Counted from the stretch's first letter, positions 47,278 to 59,566 are shown. The stretch is DNA of 64,000 nucleotides from Macrobrachium rosenbergii (GCF_040412425.1 NC_089789.1:39641106-39705105); one strand, 5' to 3'. The notes: generated by a model from the sequence alone, not told the origin. Numbers and translations are program-made.

Positions 47278-47637
47278 CGAAGTTTTCTGTACTGCGTATA
47301 ATGCTGTATGAAACTCTCAGCGACGGCCCATGAAACTCTCAGCCATGGCCCTTGAAATCTCAGCCATGGCCCGTGGTGGCCTGTGTTGTGGCGCCTACGG
47401 GTGCCAGACGCACGATCATGGCACTTTAACTCAATAAAATAAAACTACTATACCAGGGGCTTAAATGGTATGTTTGATGACTGAGGGTGAGATCAACATA
47501 ACAATTTGCAGCCCTCCCAGCCTAATGGCTTAAAGATCTGAGGGTAGACAGAAAAAGTGCGGACTTGACAGACAAATAGCTATCCTAAAGAAGATTTTTT
47601 CGCTTTATAGAAAACTCAAAAAAAAAAAAAAAAAAAA
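47278..47637 (+). mobile_element. Interspersed repeat of the 'cagccatggcccgtgg' family with A-rich tail
   Basis: Landmarks in order: gccgaagttttctgtac, cgtataatgctgtatgaaac, three cagcNatggcc repeats, cgggtgccagacgcacgatc, aaataaaactacta, ggtatgtttgatga, caatttgcagccctcc, agatctgagggtagacagaa, gacagacaaatagc, and a terminal run of about 22 A. From memory this is a high-copy decapod element. No reading frame is present, so it is probably non-autonomous. Confidence 0.7.
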
Positions 47638-47845
47638 TGTAGCACTCTGCTGAAAATGGTTCAAATGGTTACGTTCCACTGTTTCACTTAAATAAAAATG
47701 ATAACAGATGGAATGCGATCTTCTGTAATCTTTCGCCATCAAAAAACTGTTGCCATTACATTTCAACTCTTTTTAAACTAAAATGTAATAACAGTAGAAT
47801 GGCCTATCCAACCAATCTTTCCAGTGAGTTGTATGTATGTATATA

Positions 47846-47847
47846 TG

Positions 47848-47915
<68 letters not shown>

Positions 47916-47916
47916 G

Positions 47917-47966
<50 letters not shown>

Positions 47967-48034
47967 TATATATATATATTCAGTGGATATATATCTATAT
48001 TAACAGATTTTATATATTCACTGGAATTTTATAT

Positions 48035-48068
<34 letters not shown>

Positions 48069-48070
48069 AC

Positions 48071-48105
<35 letters not shown>

Positions 48106-48122
48106 TTTATATATTTATATAA
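47846..48122. repeat. Interrupted (TA)n / (TACA)n block
   Basis: TA at about 47846-47975, a 60 bp unique island, TA and TACA at 48031-48122. Confidence 0.95.
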
Positions 48123-48124
48123 TA

Positions 48125-48874
48125 TACATGTATACTGTATATCATATGTATATATATAGTCTGATAAAATCTATCTGAATTAAAAGAAATCATCTGAGAA
48201 TGACACACATGAAATTTACCAAAATTACGAAAAATAAAAAAATAAAAAAAAAGAGAAATGCTACATTCAGAAAACTCGTGAAAGCTTCCGAGACCACTGT
48301 GAAAACGATAATAGATTCGGGAAGGTTAACTTCTTATAGCAATGATGAAGAGGATTCATTAAAAAGACAGCACCAGTTTTATAGCAAATCTAAGAAACCC
48401 GCCCGATTTAACAAGAACATCTCATCACCGTGCTGTGCTAAGAGGGTCTTGAATAACGACGCATCCTATCGGGCAAACAACGACAACAGCACGGCAAGCA
48501 ACAGGTTACAGCTACCAGCAACAGCAACAGCAACAGCAACAGCATCAGTCTCATCATCAGGCTGGCGGAGCCAAATGATGTTCTCTCCGCCACCAGCCAT
48601 TTGGACCATGAAATGTGCCCCAATAAAAGCCGCCAATAAAAACCGCCACGTTCTCCCAGAGAGCAGCTTTGTTTTATTGACGCCTGGCTGTGTCTGAACG
48701 GCGTTTACAAAGCCCTTTTCCATTCTTCGTGGAAAGGGGGTTGCGGGGAGGGGGTGTTTTCATGCAGTAAGGATGCTTCCCCTCCCCCCCACAAACCACC
48801 AACCTCCCAACATCCTTCCCGCCTACTGCAACTTACAAAATTTTTATGGCCACGCAATGAACGCCGATTTCTTT

Positions 48875-48875
<1 letters not shown>
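48125..48875. other. Stretch with a 165-codon open frame, probably not a gene
   Basis: The ATG-initiated frame at 48200-48697 is the longest without long dinucleotide repeats. It starts Lys-rich, crosses a (CAACAG)n patch (about 48514-48546) and shows no known domain. Another frame over the same patch reads poly-Gln/His and soon stops. C-rich and G-rich runs follow at 48733-48800. I judge it chance but worth an expression check. Confidence 0.35.

Positions 48876-48879
<4 letters not shown>

Positions 48880-48923
<44 letters not shown>
48880..48923. repeat. (GA)n microsatellite
   Basis: About 44 bp perfect. Confidence 0.97.
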
Positions 48924-48925
<2 letters not shown>

Positions 48926-49131
48926 AATTTAATGTATTATTTTCATGAAAAGGAATTAAATTATGGAATGATTTTAACTGAGAGAACGAAAACAATTTTA
49001 TATAATATTATTTCGATGTAAGAGGATACATTCCACCTATAGATCCTTGTATTGTATCTTTGATTTTCTTATTCTCTTTACTATGCAGTCCACCCACTCC
49101 AACTCACTCTTTTCACTGTCAGAAAGCCATG

Positions 49132-49172
49132 AATGGCCGAAAGTGACCCAGCGCTTGGCCTGACAGCTTCAA
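49132..49172 (-). mobile_element. Short inverted fragment of the 'ggccaaaggccaag' family
   Basis: On the minus strand it reads gccaagcgctgggtcac, a hallmark of the element at 49278-49560, which lies about 110 bp away in the other orientation. Confidence 0.5.
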
Positions 49173-49277
49173 ACTCATCAATCAATCAAATCAAGATCAG
49201 AAAAAGGAGGACCCGGTAGATATAGCGGCTGTGAAATTCCTGAAGAGCTGAACACAGGCGGGGAGGTTTGTTAGGGA

Positions 49278-49560
49278 ATGGAATGGAATAGAGAATTTAG
49301 GCCAAAGGCCAAGCTCTGGGACCCACGAAGTCATTCAGCGTTGAAAGGGAAATTGAGAGCAGAAAGGTTTGACAGGCGTAACGGAAGGAAAACCTCTCGC
49401 TATGGAAACAACCTGTGAGCAGGGTGGAAAAAGAAAGATGGAGGACAGAATATGAATGGAGGTGCAGTAAAGGAATGAAAGAGTTTGCATCTTGGGTCTG
49501 ATATAAGAACTAGGAAACCATACAAACTGCGGGAGGTGCACTGACTGTAAGTAAAACCTA
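49278..49560 (+). mobile_element. SINE-like element, 'ggccaaaggccaag' family, copy 1
   Basis: Landmarks: ggaatggaatagagaattta, ggccaaaggccaagctctgg, gtcattcagcgttgaaaggg, ggaaaacctc, gagcagggtggaaa, gaatggaggtgcagtaaagg, gggaggtgcactgac. Three plus-oriented copies lie within 4.5 kb (also 52733 and 53448). From memory this is a high-copy decapod repeat. Confidence 0.72.
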
Positions 49561-49988
<428 letters not shown>

Positions 49989-50039
49989 CCATACTCGTAA
50001 TATATATACATATTAGATGATTATATATACTATATATAC

Positions 50040-50625
50040 GAAAATGATCATCTTCATGCCATTAAGCACCGAATTATTCGACGGGCGACCACGATTGCGA
50101 ATCGAAGCCATAATCCAGAGATTGAAACATCCCTTAATCGCTCTGGGTCGAAGCGAATGATGTTCGTGCTGGGAAAATATGGAAGATAGAATTATTTTGC
50201 ATCTGATACGAATGTCGTGTGCAATACAGTGGTACTCATCGGAGATAGACTAATAATAACTACGTAATTTATTTATTTATTTATTCAATTATTATTTAAA
50301 GAAAATGTAACCAAGTCCTAAGCAAACAACAATAAACTGATTTCACAAATTCACATTTTTGCATAAGCTTGTTACCAGTTTGGCTCAGGACTTCAGAAGT
50401 TCGTCTTTTCTTTATTCTAAATGCACTTTGCTACCAATTAACTCTCCAGATATCCGGGTAGAGTAATAGCTCTATTAGACAGCGAGACACTGAAATATAA
50501 AAAATGCTAAGAAAACCATGTATCCTGCTATGCATACTTCCAAAACTTGAAACTCACATTAATTTTTTTTTTTAAAGCATCGACTCAAAATGAGCAACTA
50601 CCATCAATATACAACAATAAATCAA
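50040..50625. other. AT-rich non-coding stretch
   Basis: ATTT patch near 50270-50295; otherwise unique. Confidence 0.4.
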
Positions 50626-50629
50626 CATC

Positions 50630-51640
50630 ATAAATGCTAAATCTTGCCATTAGTATTTATATCATACTCGAGACCTTCGATGGCTTACCGAACCTCACTG
50701 AGACTCACTGCTTCTCAACTCTGACCCCTAAGTCCTGATGAAAGTTTCTAAGAACTGATTAAATTTCAGAAATTTTTTTTTTATCTTCTCTTAGAGAAAA
50801 TATACAATATTTTATATTTTAAATGGTGTTACAATCAGAATTTAATCAAAGTTAACTTAACTTTACCAAAAACAAACAATTTTATCGTACATTCGCGTTG
50901 ACAAATATTTTATCATGTACATTTTACAAATAATCTATGTATTTCAATGTTAATATTTTTCTGTAGTTACCCAATTAAGATTTTATCATACATATCTATT
51001 TTTCATTATACTGCCCTTAAACCTACATTATATACATTATATTAAGAGAGAACCCAAAACAAAGAAATGCATTCTACATTATTATTCCCCAGAGATGAAA
51101 AAGTTAATCATGATTTTGGTAATAACATGATTAGCATGAAGACCGATATCCGGTTCTCAAAGTTTGCTACAAGTTTCTTATTAGTGAATATAATTTCAGG
51201 ACTCGGTTGCCATTTAATACCATCTGCAATTATATCATGCATTTTAATGGGGAAAACTTTAAATCCCAACATTTTCTTTGCCATCAAAAGCCGGTAATAC
51301 TCAAATCTTGCTGTCAGCATCATGCGGATATATATTATGCGTCATTTGAAAAAGTAAAACAGAATAACGTAATTTTCTCTGCTAATAAAAACAAAAGTTC
51401 TAAATTTTCCCATTCACCTTAACATAACAAAGCCTCACACTAAGCATCTTTCGAAAAAACAAAGCAAAATAGACATATTTTTTGCCATTAAACTCCAGGA
51501 ACGCATCGAGTGAAAAAGGAACCAAAAAAATAAAAAAAAAAAAGAAAAAAAAAACCCTCTCCGTCATCAAACGCCAGAAATGCTAAAATCTCGCCATTAG
51601 CATCGGCATCATGGGCGCCGCCTATGTCATGATGCATCAT
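50630..51640. repeat. Very degenerate repeat, period roughly 90-100 bp
   Basis: aatgctaaatcttgccatta (50632), gccatcaaaagccggtaata (51280), gccattaaactccaggaac (51485) and catcaaacgccagaaatgct (51566) are variants of one motif, with gcatcatt and gaaaaaNcaaag strings between. Confidence 0.55.
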
Positions 51641-51767
51641 TCGGGTGGAAGATCTGACACGCCCTTTCAAATTCCACTCAAGCGGGGTAAATAGCGGCGA
51701 GTGGCCCCGAATATCAGAAGGAAGAGCCTCCGTGCAATTACTCACGACGCCCTTGTTTGATACGACC

Positions 51768-51796
51768 TCTTCTTCTTCTTCTTCTTCTTCTTCTTT
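51768..51796. repeat. (TTC)n microsatellite
   Basis: About nine units. The minus-strand poly-Glu frame is an artefact. Confidence 0.93.
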
Positions 51797-52036
51797 CATG
51801 GGTGAAATGGAACGCGGGTCTTCTCGCCTCGCATTCAAGGCTCTGGACCATTTTAGCATTTTATGAAGGGGAATGTTTCCGCGGGCTCTTTCGGGGAAGT
51901 GTTTGCATTTCGTTTTTCGACGGTGTGTGTCTTTAGCGTCAATTTTCTGATGGGAAGGTAGTGGGGAAGGATGGCAATTGCTGGTGTTTTATAGAAACAC
52001 ACATTTTATTACGTACATCTATATACCATCTATATA

Positions 52037-52037
52037 T

Positions 52038-52081
<44 letters not shown>
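52037..52081. repeat. (TA)n microsatellite
   Basis: About 45 bp with minor interruptions. Confidence 0.93.
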
Positions 52082-52084
<3 letters not shown>

Positions 52085-52117
52085 CTATAAAACTGTGCTA
52101 TCTTTTTTAAGACTTGA

Positions 52118-52191
52118 GTGGACAGAAAAAAATGCGGACAGACAGACAAATAGTCATCTCAAAGGGTTTTCTTTTACAGAAAACTAAAACA
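52118..52191 (+). mobile_element. 3' fragment of the 'cagccatggcccgtgg' family
   Basis: Matches the tail of 47278-47637: ggacagaaaaaaatgcggac, gacagacaaatagtcatctc, ttttacagaaaactaaaac. Confidence 0.65.
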
Positions 52192-52315
52192 GAAGTCGTA
52201 AACTTTCCAACAGATATACTACGGACGGGTTTTCCACCCAGCAGACTTATTTAAAATACATATTTAGCTCCATCTTTCAAACAACATCTACCCATCCCCA
52301 CATCCTACCCAAGTT

Positions 52316-52341
52316 CTCTCTCTCCTCTCTCTCTCTCTCCT

Positions 52342-52388
<47 letters not shown>
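52316..52388. repeat. (CT)n microsatellite, interrupted
   Basis: CT with CTC and TTC interruptions, followed to about 52560 by degenerate gtattcctcNctgtcttac-like units. Confidence 0.9.
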
Positions 52389-52732
52389 AGTATTCCTCCC
52401 TGTCTTACAGTATTCCTCCTGTCTTATTTTGGAGTATTTCCCCCCTGAGTAAAACTTCCCTATTCAGTTCGAAAATCTCCCGTCTTACGCTTGAATTCTC
52501 CCTGAGGTCATTTTCCCGTCTTACCTTGAGTATTCCTCTCTGCTTACTCTGAGTCAGGCCTGGAATCAGTTTATAGCATGAAGATTTGGACTCCATCCCT
52601 CTCTTTTGCCCAGCGCCCATATCCTTTATCTTAATTATCCTTTCTATCATTTACGGTTCTCTTGGTTCTAAGATTCTGAAAGTTTCTTATGGTAAGGGGG
52701 AATATTTTCTTTTGGTGTCTTTATTTTTGGGA

Positions 52733-52995
52733 ATTGGAACTGGAACTGGAATATAATATTTAGTCAAGACCATGCTGAGAACCATGAGGTCCCTCAGCGC
52801 TGAGAATTACGTTGAAACAATTGTTAGGAGAGGGTGGAAAGTAAGGTGGGTGAAAGGGAATATGAACGAAGGTACAGTAAAAGGAATGAGAGGAGTTTCA
52901 GCTGGGGGCCGAAGGGACGCAGCAAAGAACCGTAAGTAATGCTTACAGTGCACCATGTGAGGTGCATGGACGGCACTACCCAATTACGGGGGTGA
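52733..52995 (+). mobile_element. SINE-like element, 'ggccaaaggccaag' family, copy 2
   Basis: Starts ggaactggaactggaatata and lacks most of the ggccaaaggccaag segment. It keeps caattgttaggagagggtgg, gaaggtacagtaaaaggaat, gggggccgaagggacgcagc, gtgaggtgcatggacggcac and tacccaattacggggg. Confidence 0.75.
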
Positions 52996-53166
52996 TTTTG
53001 GGGATCGCGGTTCCGTCAACAATTCTTTCCATTTCATTACATTTTCCATCCCACTTTATTTTTAGTCCCTTTTTATTTTCAATGTGTTCGTCCTTTAATA
53101 ATAACTACCTTTTATTTTTTATAACATTATCTTCTAGCGAGTTATTTTCCTTTTTTGTTCCCCAGT

Positions 53167-53402
53167 TTACACCGAAAACTTACAATTTACACCAAAAACT
53201 TACAATTTACACCAAAACTACAATTTACAAAAAACTTGCAGTGTAACCAAAAAACTGTACACAAAACACAATTTACACAAAACTCCTAATTTACACCAAA
53301 AACTTACAATTTACACCAAAAACTTACAATTTACACCAAAAACTTGCAGTGTACACCAAAAAACTTAAAATGCACACCAAAAACTTACAATTTACACCAA
53401 AA
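53167..53402. repeat. 20 bp minisatellite, about 12 units
   Basis: Unit acaccaaaaacttacaattt, with shortened and mutated units in the middle (53215-53285). Confidence 0.95.
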
Positions 53403-53447
53403 ACTTAGTATCTGAAAAAGCCTCCATCCTTCAGTCTTTAACAAACG

Positions 53448-53765
53448 TTGAACTGAATTGAATGTAGAGTTTAGGCCAAAGGCCAAGTACTGGGTTGTGC
53501 AGAGGTCATTCAGTGCCCCAGAAGGAAACGCTGAGTAGGTAGGTCTGCAAAGGTGTAACAGGAGAAAACCTCGAAAACCAGTTTGCACTAAATATTTGTT
53601 TAGGAGGGGTGGATAGAGAGGAAGAAAGATAATATGATGGAGGTACAATAAAATGAATGAAAAAGAGTTATCAACTATGGGCCGAAAGGACCTTTGCAAG
53701 AACACAGTAATACCTACAGTACACCACATGGAGTGCACAAAAGGGACCACTGACATCATATGAAC
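53448..53765 (+). mobile_element. SINE-like element, 'ggccaaaggccaag' family, copy 3
   Basis: gaattgaatgtagagttta, ggccaaaggccaagtactgg, gaggtcattcagtgcc, gtgtaacaggagaaaacct, gaggtacaataaaatgaatg, gggccgaaaggacc, acagtacaccacatggagtg. The most diverged of the three. Confidence 0.75.
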
Positions 53766-53864
53766 CGTTACCGTTTGAAATTATCATTCCTAACCTTTCT
53801 CTTAACGGATTGTGATCCGTTAATATTTATTTTGGCAGAATATTAATATCCAGCAACCAAAGTT

Positions 53865-53871
<7 letters not shown>

Positions 53872-53910
<39 letters not shown>
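53872..53910. repeat. (CT)n microsatellite
   Basis: About 38 bp with one GT interruption. Confidence 0.95.
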
Positions 53911-53911
53911 A

Positions 53912-55100
53912 AAGAACAAAAATCGAAAATCATTTACCTGATAAGATTTCACTACATATTTTTTTAATTGCAATCTTCCCTCCATTCAAAAGAATGAAAA
54001 AGTTATGACATTATACATTATTCCCTTCATCTTAAATTTCCTCATCAAAACATATCGCATAAGGAACCATCACAAAACCTACGATGTATCCCCTACACAT
54101 AAAAAAAGTGATCATAATGGTGCCAAGAAATCATTGTAGTATCACCTACATCGAAAAAAGTCATTACACTGACAATTAGAAAATGATAACACAGGTACTC
54201 ATGGCAACTTGTTCTAACACCTGCAAGTAAGCCAGACTTCAAAAAAACGCGCAAGACCATCTCTCCGCGCACAAACTAGACCCATACCCTCCGTCCAGAA
54301 CACGACACGGAACACAAGTTTGCAAACGCAGAAAAACAACGGCGCCCAAGTAAAGAGAGCAGTCCTGGACACCCCCGGAAAAATATATCTACGAAAAATG
54401 TTAAGATCCGGCCCATTTGTCACTGCCAAAAGTTGTGTCGTTTTTCACGATCTCGGGAGAAACTCATCATTTGATTTGCTTCGGAAAAGGTCGGAGTGTA
54501 TTGCCATGTAATGTTCCTCGTTGTTTGTTGCATCGTCGCTCTGTTTTCTTTTCTCTTATAATACCGTGGGTCGAAGGGGACGAACGAGTGATATATTTGT
54601 AAAGAACATCGGTGAAACCGAGGAAAAGGGATTAATTTTTTTTTTTAAATACGTGGTTTTTATTTTATTAATTTTTTGTATGAAACTTGTTACCGTGAGT
54701 TCTTTGTTGCATTTTCCTGCCTTTAATCCCACGACTTCAATGAGACAAACAAGTGATAATTTTAAAAACATAAACCGGGAGGAAGGTAAAACCCAACTTT
54801 AATAACAGTATTTTACTATACCACCTTATCTCTTAATTTTAGTTTTAAAACCATTAACTCAATAAATGGATCCCAAGAGTCGAAAAAAAGCAACCATGGA
54901 ATGAACAGAAACAAACTTTTTTTGGCCCTGTTGCTATCCCAAAAACCTAATCACCCTCCAAATTAAAAGGTTTGTCAATACATAACTGCTTAAAACTATG
55001 GCAAGATATAATGATATAAGACTTATATAAGACAAGGGCACATGCAGAAATTGGAGAGGATTGTTGGAGGTGGGTTCTGTGTCCATGTGCGCCTATTGTA
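53912..55100. other. Non-coding stretch, low in repeats
   Basis: About 1.2 kb without SSRs. Frames at 54214-54429, 54320-54511 and 54521-54802 overlap on both strands and are unrecognised. Confidence 0.4.
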
Positions 55101-55106
55101 TGGAAG

Positions 55107-55115
55107 CCAGAACTC

Positions 55116-55152
<37 letters not shown>

Positions 55153-55189
55153 GACAGACAGACAGACAGACAGAGAGGAGACAGACAGG
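55107..55189. repeat. (AGAC)n microsatellite
   Basis: AGAC units broken by GAGA; the Asp/Arg/Gln/Thr plus frame and Leu/Cys/Ser minus frame are artefacts. Confidence 0.95.
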
Positions 55190-57595
55190 ACAAGAAGAAA
55201 ATAAAAAATTTATATTTATTGCTAAATCGTAGTACCCATAAATAAAAGCTTTTCACAACATAAACTGATAAAAATTTAAAAACTGGCCGTTTCGCCCCAT
55301 TCCCACATTTAGAGATCATACGTGGTCTTGGAAAAGCCTTTCTCGCGGGGATACGCAATCGATATGATTACAGCTGACGACGAATTTCCATTCGCATAAT
55401 TAGACAGACCGATCACATGCGATCAAAGGATTCTGGATAATGACTAGAACGCATAATTGCAACCAGTATCAGACTCCTGATGGCTTAAATTTACGCCTGG
55501 AGTTATATTTGCCTCCTTTGGGATTGGTTAATTGTCTCATCTAATTGCGTAATTTGGCGGAGAGGGACGGCCTGCAATTCAGCGTTTCCTTGAATACAAC
55601 GCGATTCTACTGGAGATTAAGCTAACTAGATGATTTGTATCACAGAGGCGAATTCGTTTTTGCTTTAAAGCAATAGTTACATGTCAACGTCGAAGAAATC
55701 CGCTATCGAGGCTACCCCGTATATAAGACACTGTAGCGTTTGTGAAACTTGAACAACCATTGGCGGTTTGGTTCAAACCCCAGCGTGAGTATAAACCGAT
55801 CGTTTTGGCTCACTTTGCTTTACTTGAGAGGAAGTTCTTACATTGGTTCCTGGCAGACCTAGGTGCAAGGAAACAACGGAATAATTAAAGAAAATGGAGA
55901 GAATATTTCAAACCAGAAAATGTAAGTTAGCGTTTAATATAAGAGTGAACTTCCAAGAAAAATCTAGCCCATAAAAATTCTGTATTTGCAGTTCGATCAT
56001 TACTTTATTCTTACTATTTAATTCAAGTTTATTTTTTTAAAACGCTTACCCAGTTTTTTTCCGAGCTCCGAGAGTTAATTCTCAAAGCTTAAACAATGAT
56101 AAAATAAGCGTATCATACTGTCCAATATACCTTCACTAACGCGTAACTGAAGAGAATGAAACCTCCTTCAGTCAATTCGTTTTAACCGAATATATTTGCT
56201 TGTCAAAATGCTCATAATTCGGAAAAAAAAACCTTTGGGACCCCCGGTCCTTTTATTTAAACATAAAATCTAATCATTAAACCAACCGGCCAAATATTTC
56301 GACTGTTTCAACGTGCATGTCCCAAGCGGCTCTGGACAAATAACCGGAATTGACGAATAAAATTATGCCGATTTGGAGGTTTGCGTTCAGGGAGTTGCAA
56401 CCTCTCTGGGTGCTCTCTAGTTTACTTACAAATAGAGCCATACATTGCTCTGGCATAAAAACTTAACGAAACTTAAAATTCAATGAATTTCAAACAGATA
56501 TAGAGCATGAATTGTTCACTTACCTTGCGAAGTGCACGAGACGATAGCTCACCTGAAAAAGACAAGTGAAAAATTAGACGTAAGTTAACGTTTAAGCTAC
56601 TAGGCCAATTCACAGTATACATCGTTGTTGTTTTACTCCGTATCAACAACTATGAGTAGCAGATTTCAAATAACATTTAAAATAACATCAATTTGCTTTC
56701 CTTCGCTTTTTGTATAAACGAAATCCTAACGGCCTTTTTGTAAGGTAATACTGACCGAACGAGAATTTTACATCTGCACAAGTCTGAGGGTTTCGTCAAT
56801 TGCTCGTGTCACGTTGCCTTGCTATTTAAACGAGTTTAGCCAAAATTCTCCGCCCTCTCTCTCCACTGTTCCAATAATCAATCTGGGAGCAAAAACTTAA
56901 ATATTTATGACAACTTAAAACTGAATCCACCGACACCGTGATGATGAATATTTGCACATTCATTAAACACGAACAAACCTGTGAATAAGTTTAAAGCACT
57001 ACTTGCTTCGGTATATGAACCAAATTCATTCATATGGACCGTCTAAAGTTCTGCACAGTCATTGGACTTACCGGTTTCCAACTTCAATACCGCCATCGCA
57101 TTACTGGTTTAAATATAGAAACCACAACACTACACATCACTCGAAAGCCGTATTTCAGCTCCAAGTTGCTCTTCGTAACGTGCATTATATCATTCCGCCA
57201 TGATCGCAACCTAACTAGTGTTCCCCGGTTTGCAAAACCTCCCCTTATATTTCTGGTTCTTTCTTATTTGACAAAAAATATTTAGTATAGAACTAGGAAA
57301 AGTTACTGAATAATGATATATACGACGTCAAATGGCATTCTAAGGAACTAGTTACCCACGCGGATACTACCAGTATTGCCGCCTTACACACTGTTACGGG
57401 TAGGTTGCTGAGGGGATTACAGAAATGTCTGGGAAGCTTGTTCCAATCTCTTTATGAGGGCAATGTTTAAACGTCATTTGCTATGGCATAGGCCCAGAGC
57501 TTCGAATAATTTATGTAACTGGATAGAAATGCATGTGTTGCATGATTGGCGATCACGGTTACTTGTTCAAGAAAACCTATGGGGAAGGCCAATAA
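55190..57595. other. Quiet, low-repeat stretch; possible intron of a minus-strand gene
   Basis: About 2.4 kb with no microsatellite and more even base composition than elsewhere. It holds the candidate micro-exon at 56524-56552. Other short open frames (e.g. 57003-57285) match nothing I know. Confidence 0.4.
56524..56552 (-). other. Candidate 29-nt micro-exon
   Basis: On the minus strand a ctaat branch-point-like string lies about 22 nt upstream of a pyrimidine tract and AG (cacttgtctttttcag). The 29-nt segment follows, and its last bases AAG meet gtaagtga, an almost perfect donor. Two of three frames are open; one reads ELSSRALRK. I cannot name the parent gene. The combination of branch point, tract and both sites is much better than chance-looking sites elsewhere, but no transcript evidence is available. 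Confidence 0.4.
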
Positions 57596-57599
57596 TCCT

Positions 57600-58195
57600 G
57601 GTGAGAAGTGTATGAAATGTCAATATAACAATATTACATTATAACTTTTCATTTTAACTCAGTCATGTACATTGTATAATGTACAGGTCTACCATATGCT
57701 GTGGTACAAATTACATTAATCATTGTATAGGCTTAGTCTATCATGTTACAATACATAAATCTAACAAATTCATCGTAACCCTTGGTGCACAATAATATCA
57801 TCACATAGGCTATGGTAGAGTCATAACCTATGATACTACAACCATCTAAAAGGATTGATATATAATCTACGGTACATAAGCCTATCCTGGTCTGTAGTAT
57901 ATAGGTCATCACACTATGGTACAGAGACCCTTCTTACAATTTACAATATATAGGCCTATCACAACATAGGTGTATAATCTATTGTAGCCTACAGTTAATA
58001 AGCAAATCCCAATCTGTGGTATGAACCTTACTATAAGGTGCAATGGCATGGTATAACCTCCGGTACAATAGCTTATTGTGTAATGCATGGTTATCAAACT
58101 CTAAGGTATCTAAGTTCATATGCAATCCCAATCTACTGTGCATATGACTAGGCTTTTCAGTTTACTGTATGTAAGCTATCATAAACTTTGGTATA
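57600..58195. repeat. Highly degenerate tandem repeat
   Basis: Variants of ctatggtacataggcctatc recur roughly every 30-45 bp (e.g. 57715, 57800, 57867, 57891, 57943, 58010). Too decayed for a clean period. Confidence 0.6.
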
Positions 58196-58243
58196 TCCCT
58201 GTCATGAATTTCATGGACGTTTATATTTTTCCTTTATTTCCAG

Positions 58244-58305
58244 ACATATTAGTCATCTTGAGGGGCTGCCAACGATGGTAACAAAGAATTAATGCATCAG
58301 GTCAG
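58244..58305 (+). other. Candidate 62-nt exon, possibly 5' untranslated
   Basis: A long pyrimidine tract ending ttttcctttatttccag precedes the segment, which ends catcaggtcag directly before gtaagtttc. All three frames contain a stop, so it cannot be an internal coding exon. It could be a 5' UTR or non-coding RNA exon; a late ATG (58292) would give MHQV in frame across the donor. No expression evidence. Confidence 0.35.
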
Positions 58306-58309
58306 GTAA

Positions 58310-58945
58310 GTTTCAACAATAATTTCGAAAATAATGATCCAGTTTCACTACTGATTTTATCGTCCTTAACCATACCATACTCATTCTTCCAGCTTTATAG
58401 CAACATTTTTCGACTTCCCGTGTGGTATGATGGCTTCCCATATACGAAAGTATGCTTTAAACATTGCAATGAAGTTCAGCTTTCTGCATATCAGAAACTA
58501 TTTGGTGAGAAAACTTCTGTTTTTGTCAACTACCTAGAACACGAAAAGAATATGTTGTGGTATTGTCATGTTTAATTGGCACTGGCAACGCCACCGAGTC
58601 GACCACTTTGTCAGGACTGTTTTGACTCGTAGCTACTATACTTTATCTCTGTCAGATCCTAACAAATAATCAGTGTTTTTCAGTAGCCCAAGCATTACAC
58701 ATTTATTTTTGTTATTATAATTTACACAAAAACTATTCGCCACCGTAGAACAGAAATCGTCTGCCATCAAACACTTGAAGGTTGGAAATTTAAATCAAAG
58801 ACATTCTTGTATTGTTTCGTGCTGTAATGTTTGTCGCACTTCATCACTGCCATAAAAAGCATTATGATTTTTTGTTTCACGGATAGTCCACAAAAAAAAA
58901 ATAGAAAATGCTTACAGACTTACCCGGTGTTATTAATATCATTAT
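58310..58945. other. Non-coding stretch
   Basis: Low in repeats, nothing recognised. Confidence 0.4.
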
Positions 58946-58947
58946 TG

Positions 58948-59004
58948 TTAGTAGTAGTAGTAGCAGTAGTAGTGGTAGTAGTAGTAGCAGTATTATTATT
59001 ATTC
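58948..59004. repeat. (GTA)n/(ATT)n microsatellite
   Basis: GTA units with GCA and GTG variants, then ATT; the poly-Val frame is an artefact. Confidence 0.93.
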
Positions 59005-59098
59005 AGTGAAGACTAGCGGGCGGATGTATTTATTTGTGTGTGTACTAGAAATATTTCCATCGTCAATGTATGAATATTGAACTGCACCCTCCCCTTCT

Positions 59099-59111
59099 GT
59101 CTGTCTGTCTG

Positions 59112-59148
<37 letters not shown>

Positions 59149-59163
59149 CTCTCTTCTCTCTCC
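59099..59163. repeat. (TCTG)n then (CT)n microsatellite
   Basis: Four TCTG/GTCT units leading into interrupted CT. Confidence 0.93.
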
Positions 59164-59474
59164 TCTACTCAGTCCATCTCTACTCCACCAACTCGTTAGG
59201 AAGCAACAGACGAACGCATTCCCTCAGCAAATACCTTCCAAAGGCGATGCATTTGGGATTTATTTATAAAAGAAAGACAGCGATAATTGGACAGGAACAT
59301 TATGGCTGGTCATCAAGAAAAAGCCATCAGCCAAAGCTTCCCGGAAAACGGAAAAAATAATTTAGTGTCTTCTGGCGAGAAAATCGAGGTCTGGGGAAAC
59401 GCAGCTGGTTATCGATTTTTGGCTCAGAAAAAAAAACTTAGGTAAAATGTAATAAATTAATCAGGAATAAAAGT

Positions 59475-59479
59475 ATATA

Positions 59480-59561
<82 letters not shown>
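59475..59561. repeat. (TA)n microsatellite
   Basis: About 87 bp with a single GTG interruption near its start. Confidence 0.97.

Positions 59562-59566
<5 letters not shown>

Noticed and set aside
48200..48697. 165-codon ATG-initiated open frame with a (CAACAG)n patch
   Set aside because: The longest candidate, but no domain, a Lys-rich low-complexity start, and no clear promoter or poly-A signal; kept only as a stretch note.
55765..55785. Isolated B-box-like string (ggttcaaacccc)
   Set aside because: No A box at suitable distance and no recognisable SINE body; probably chance.
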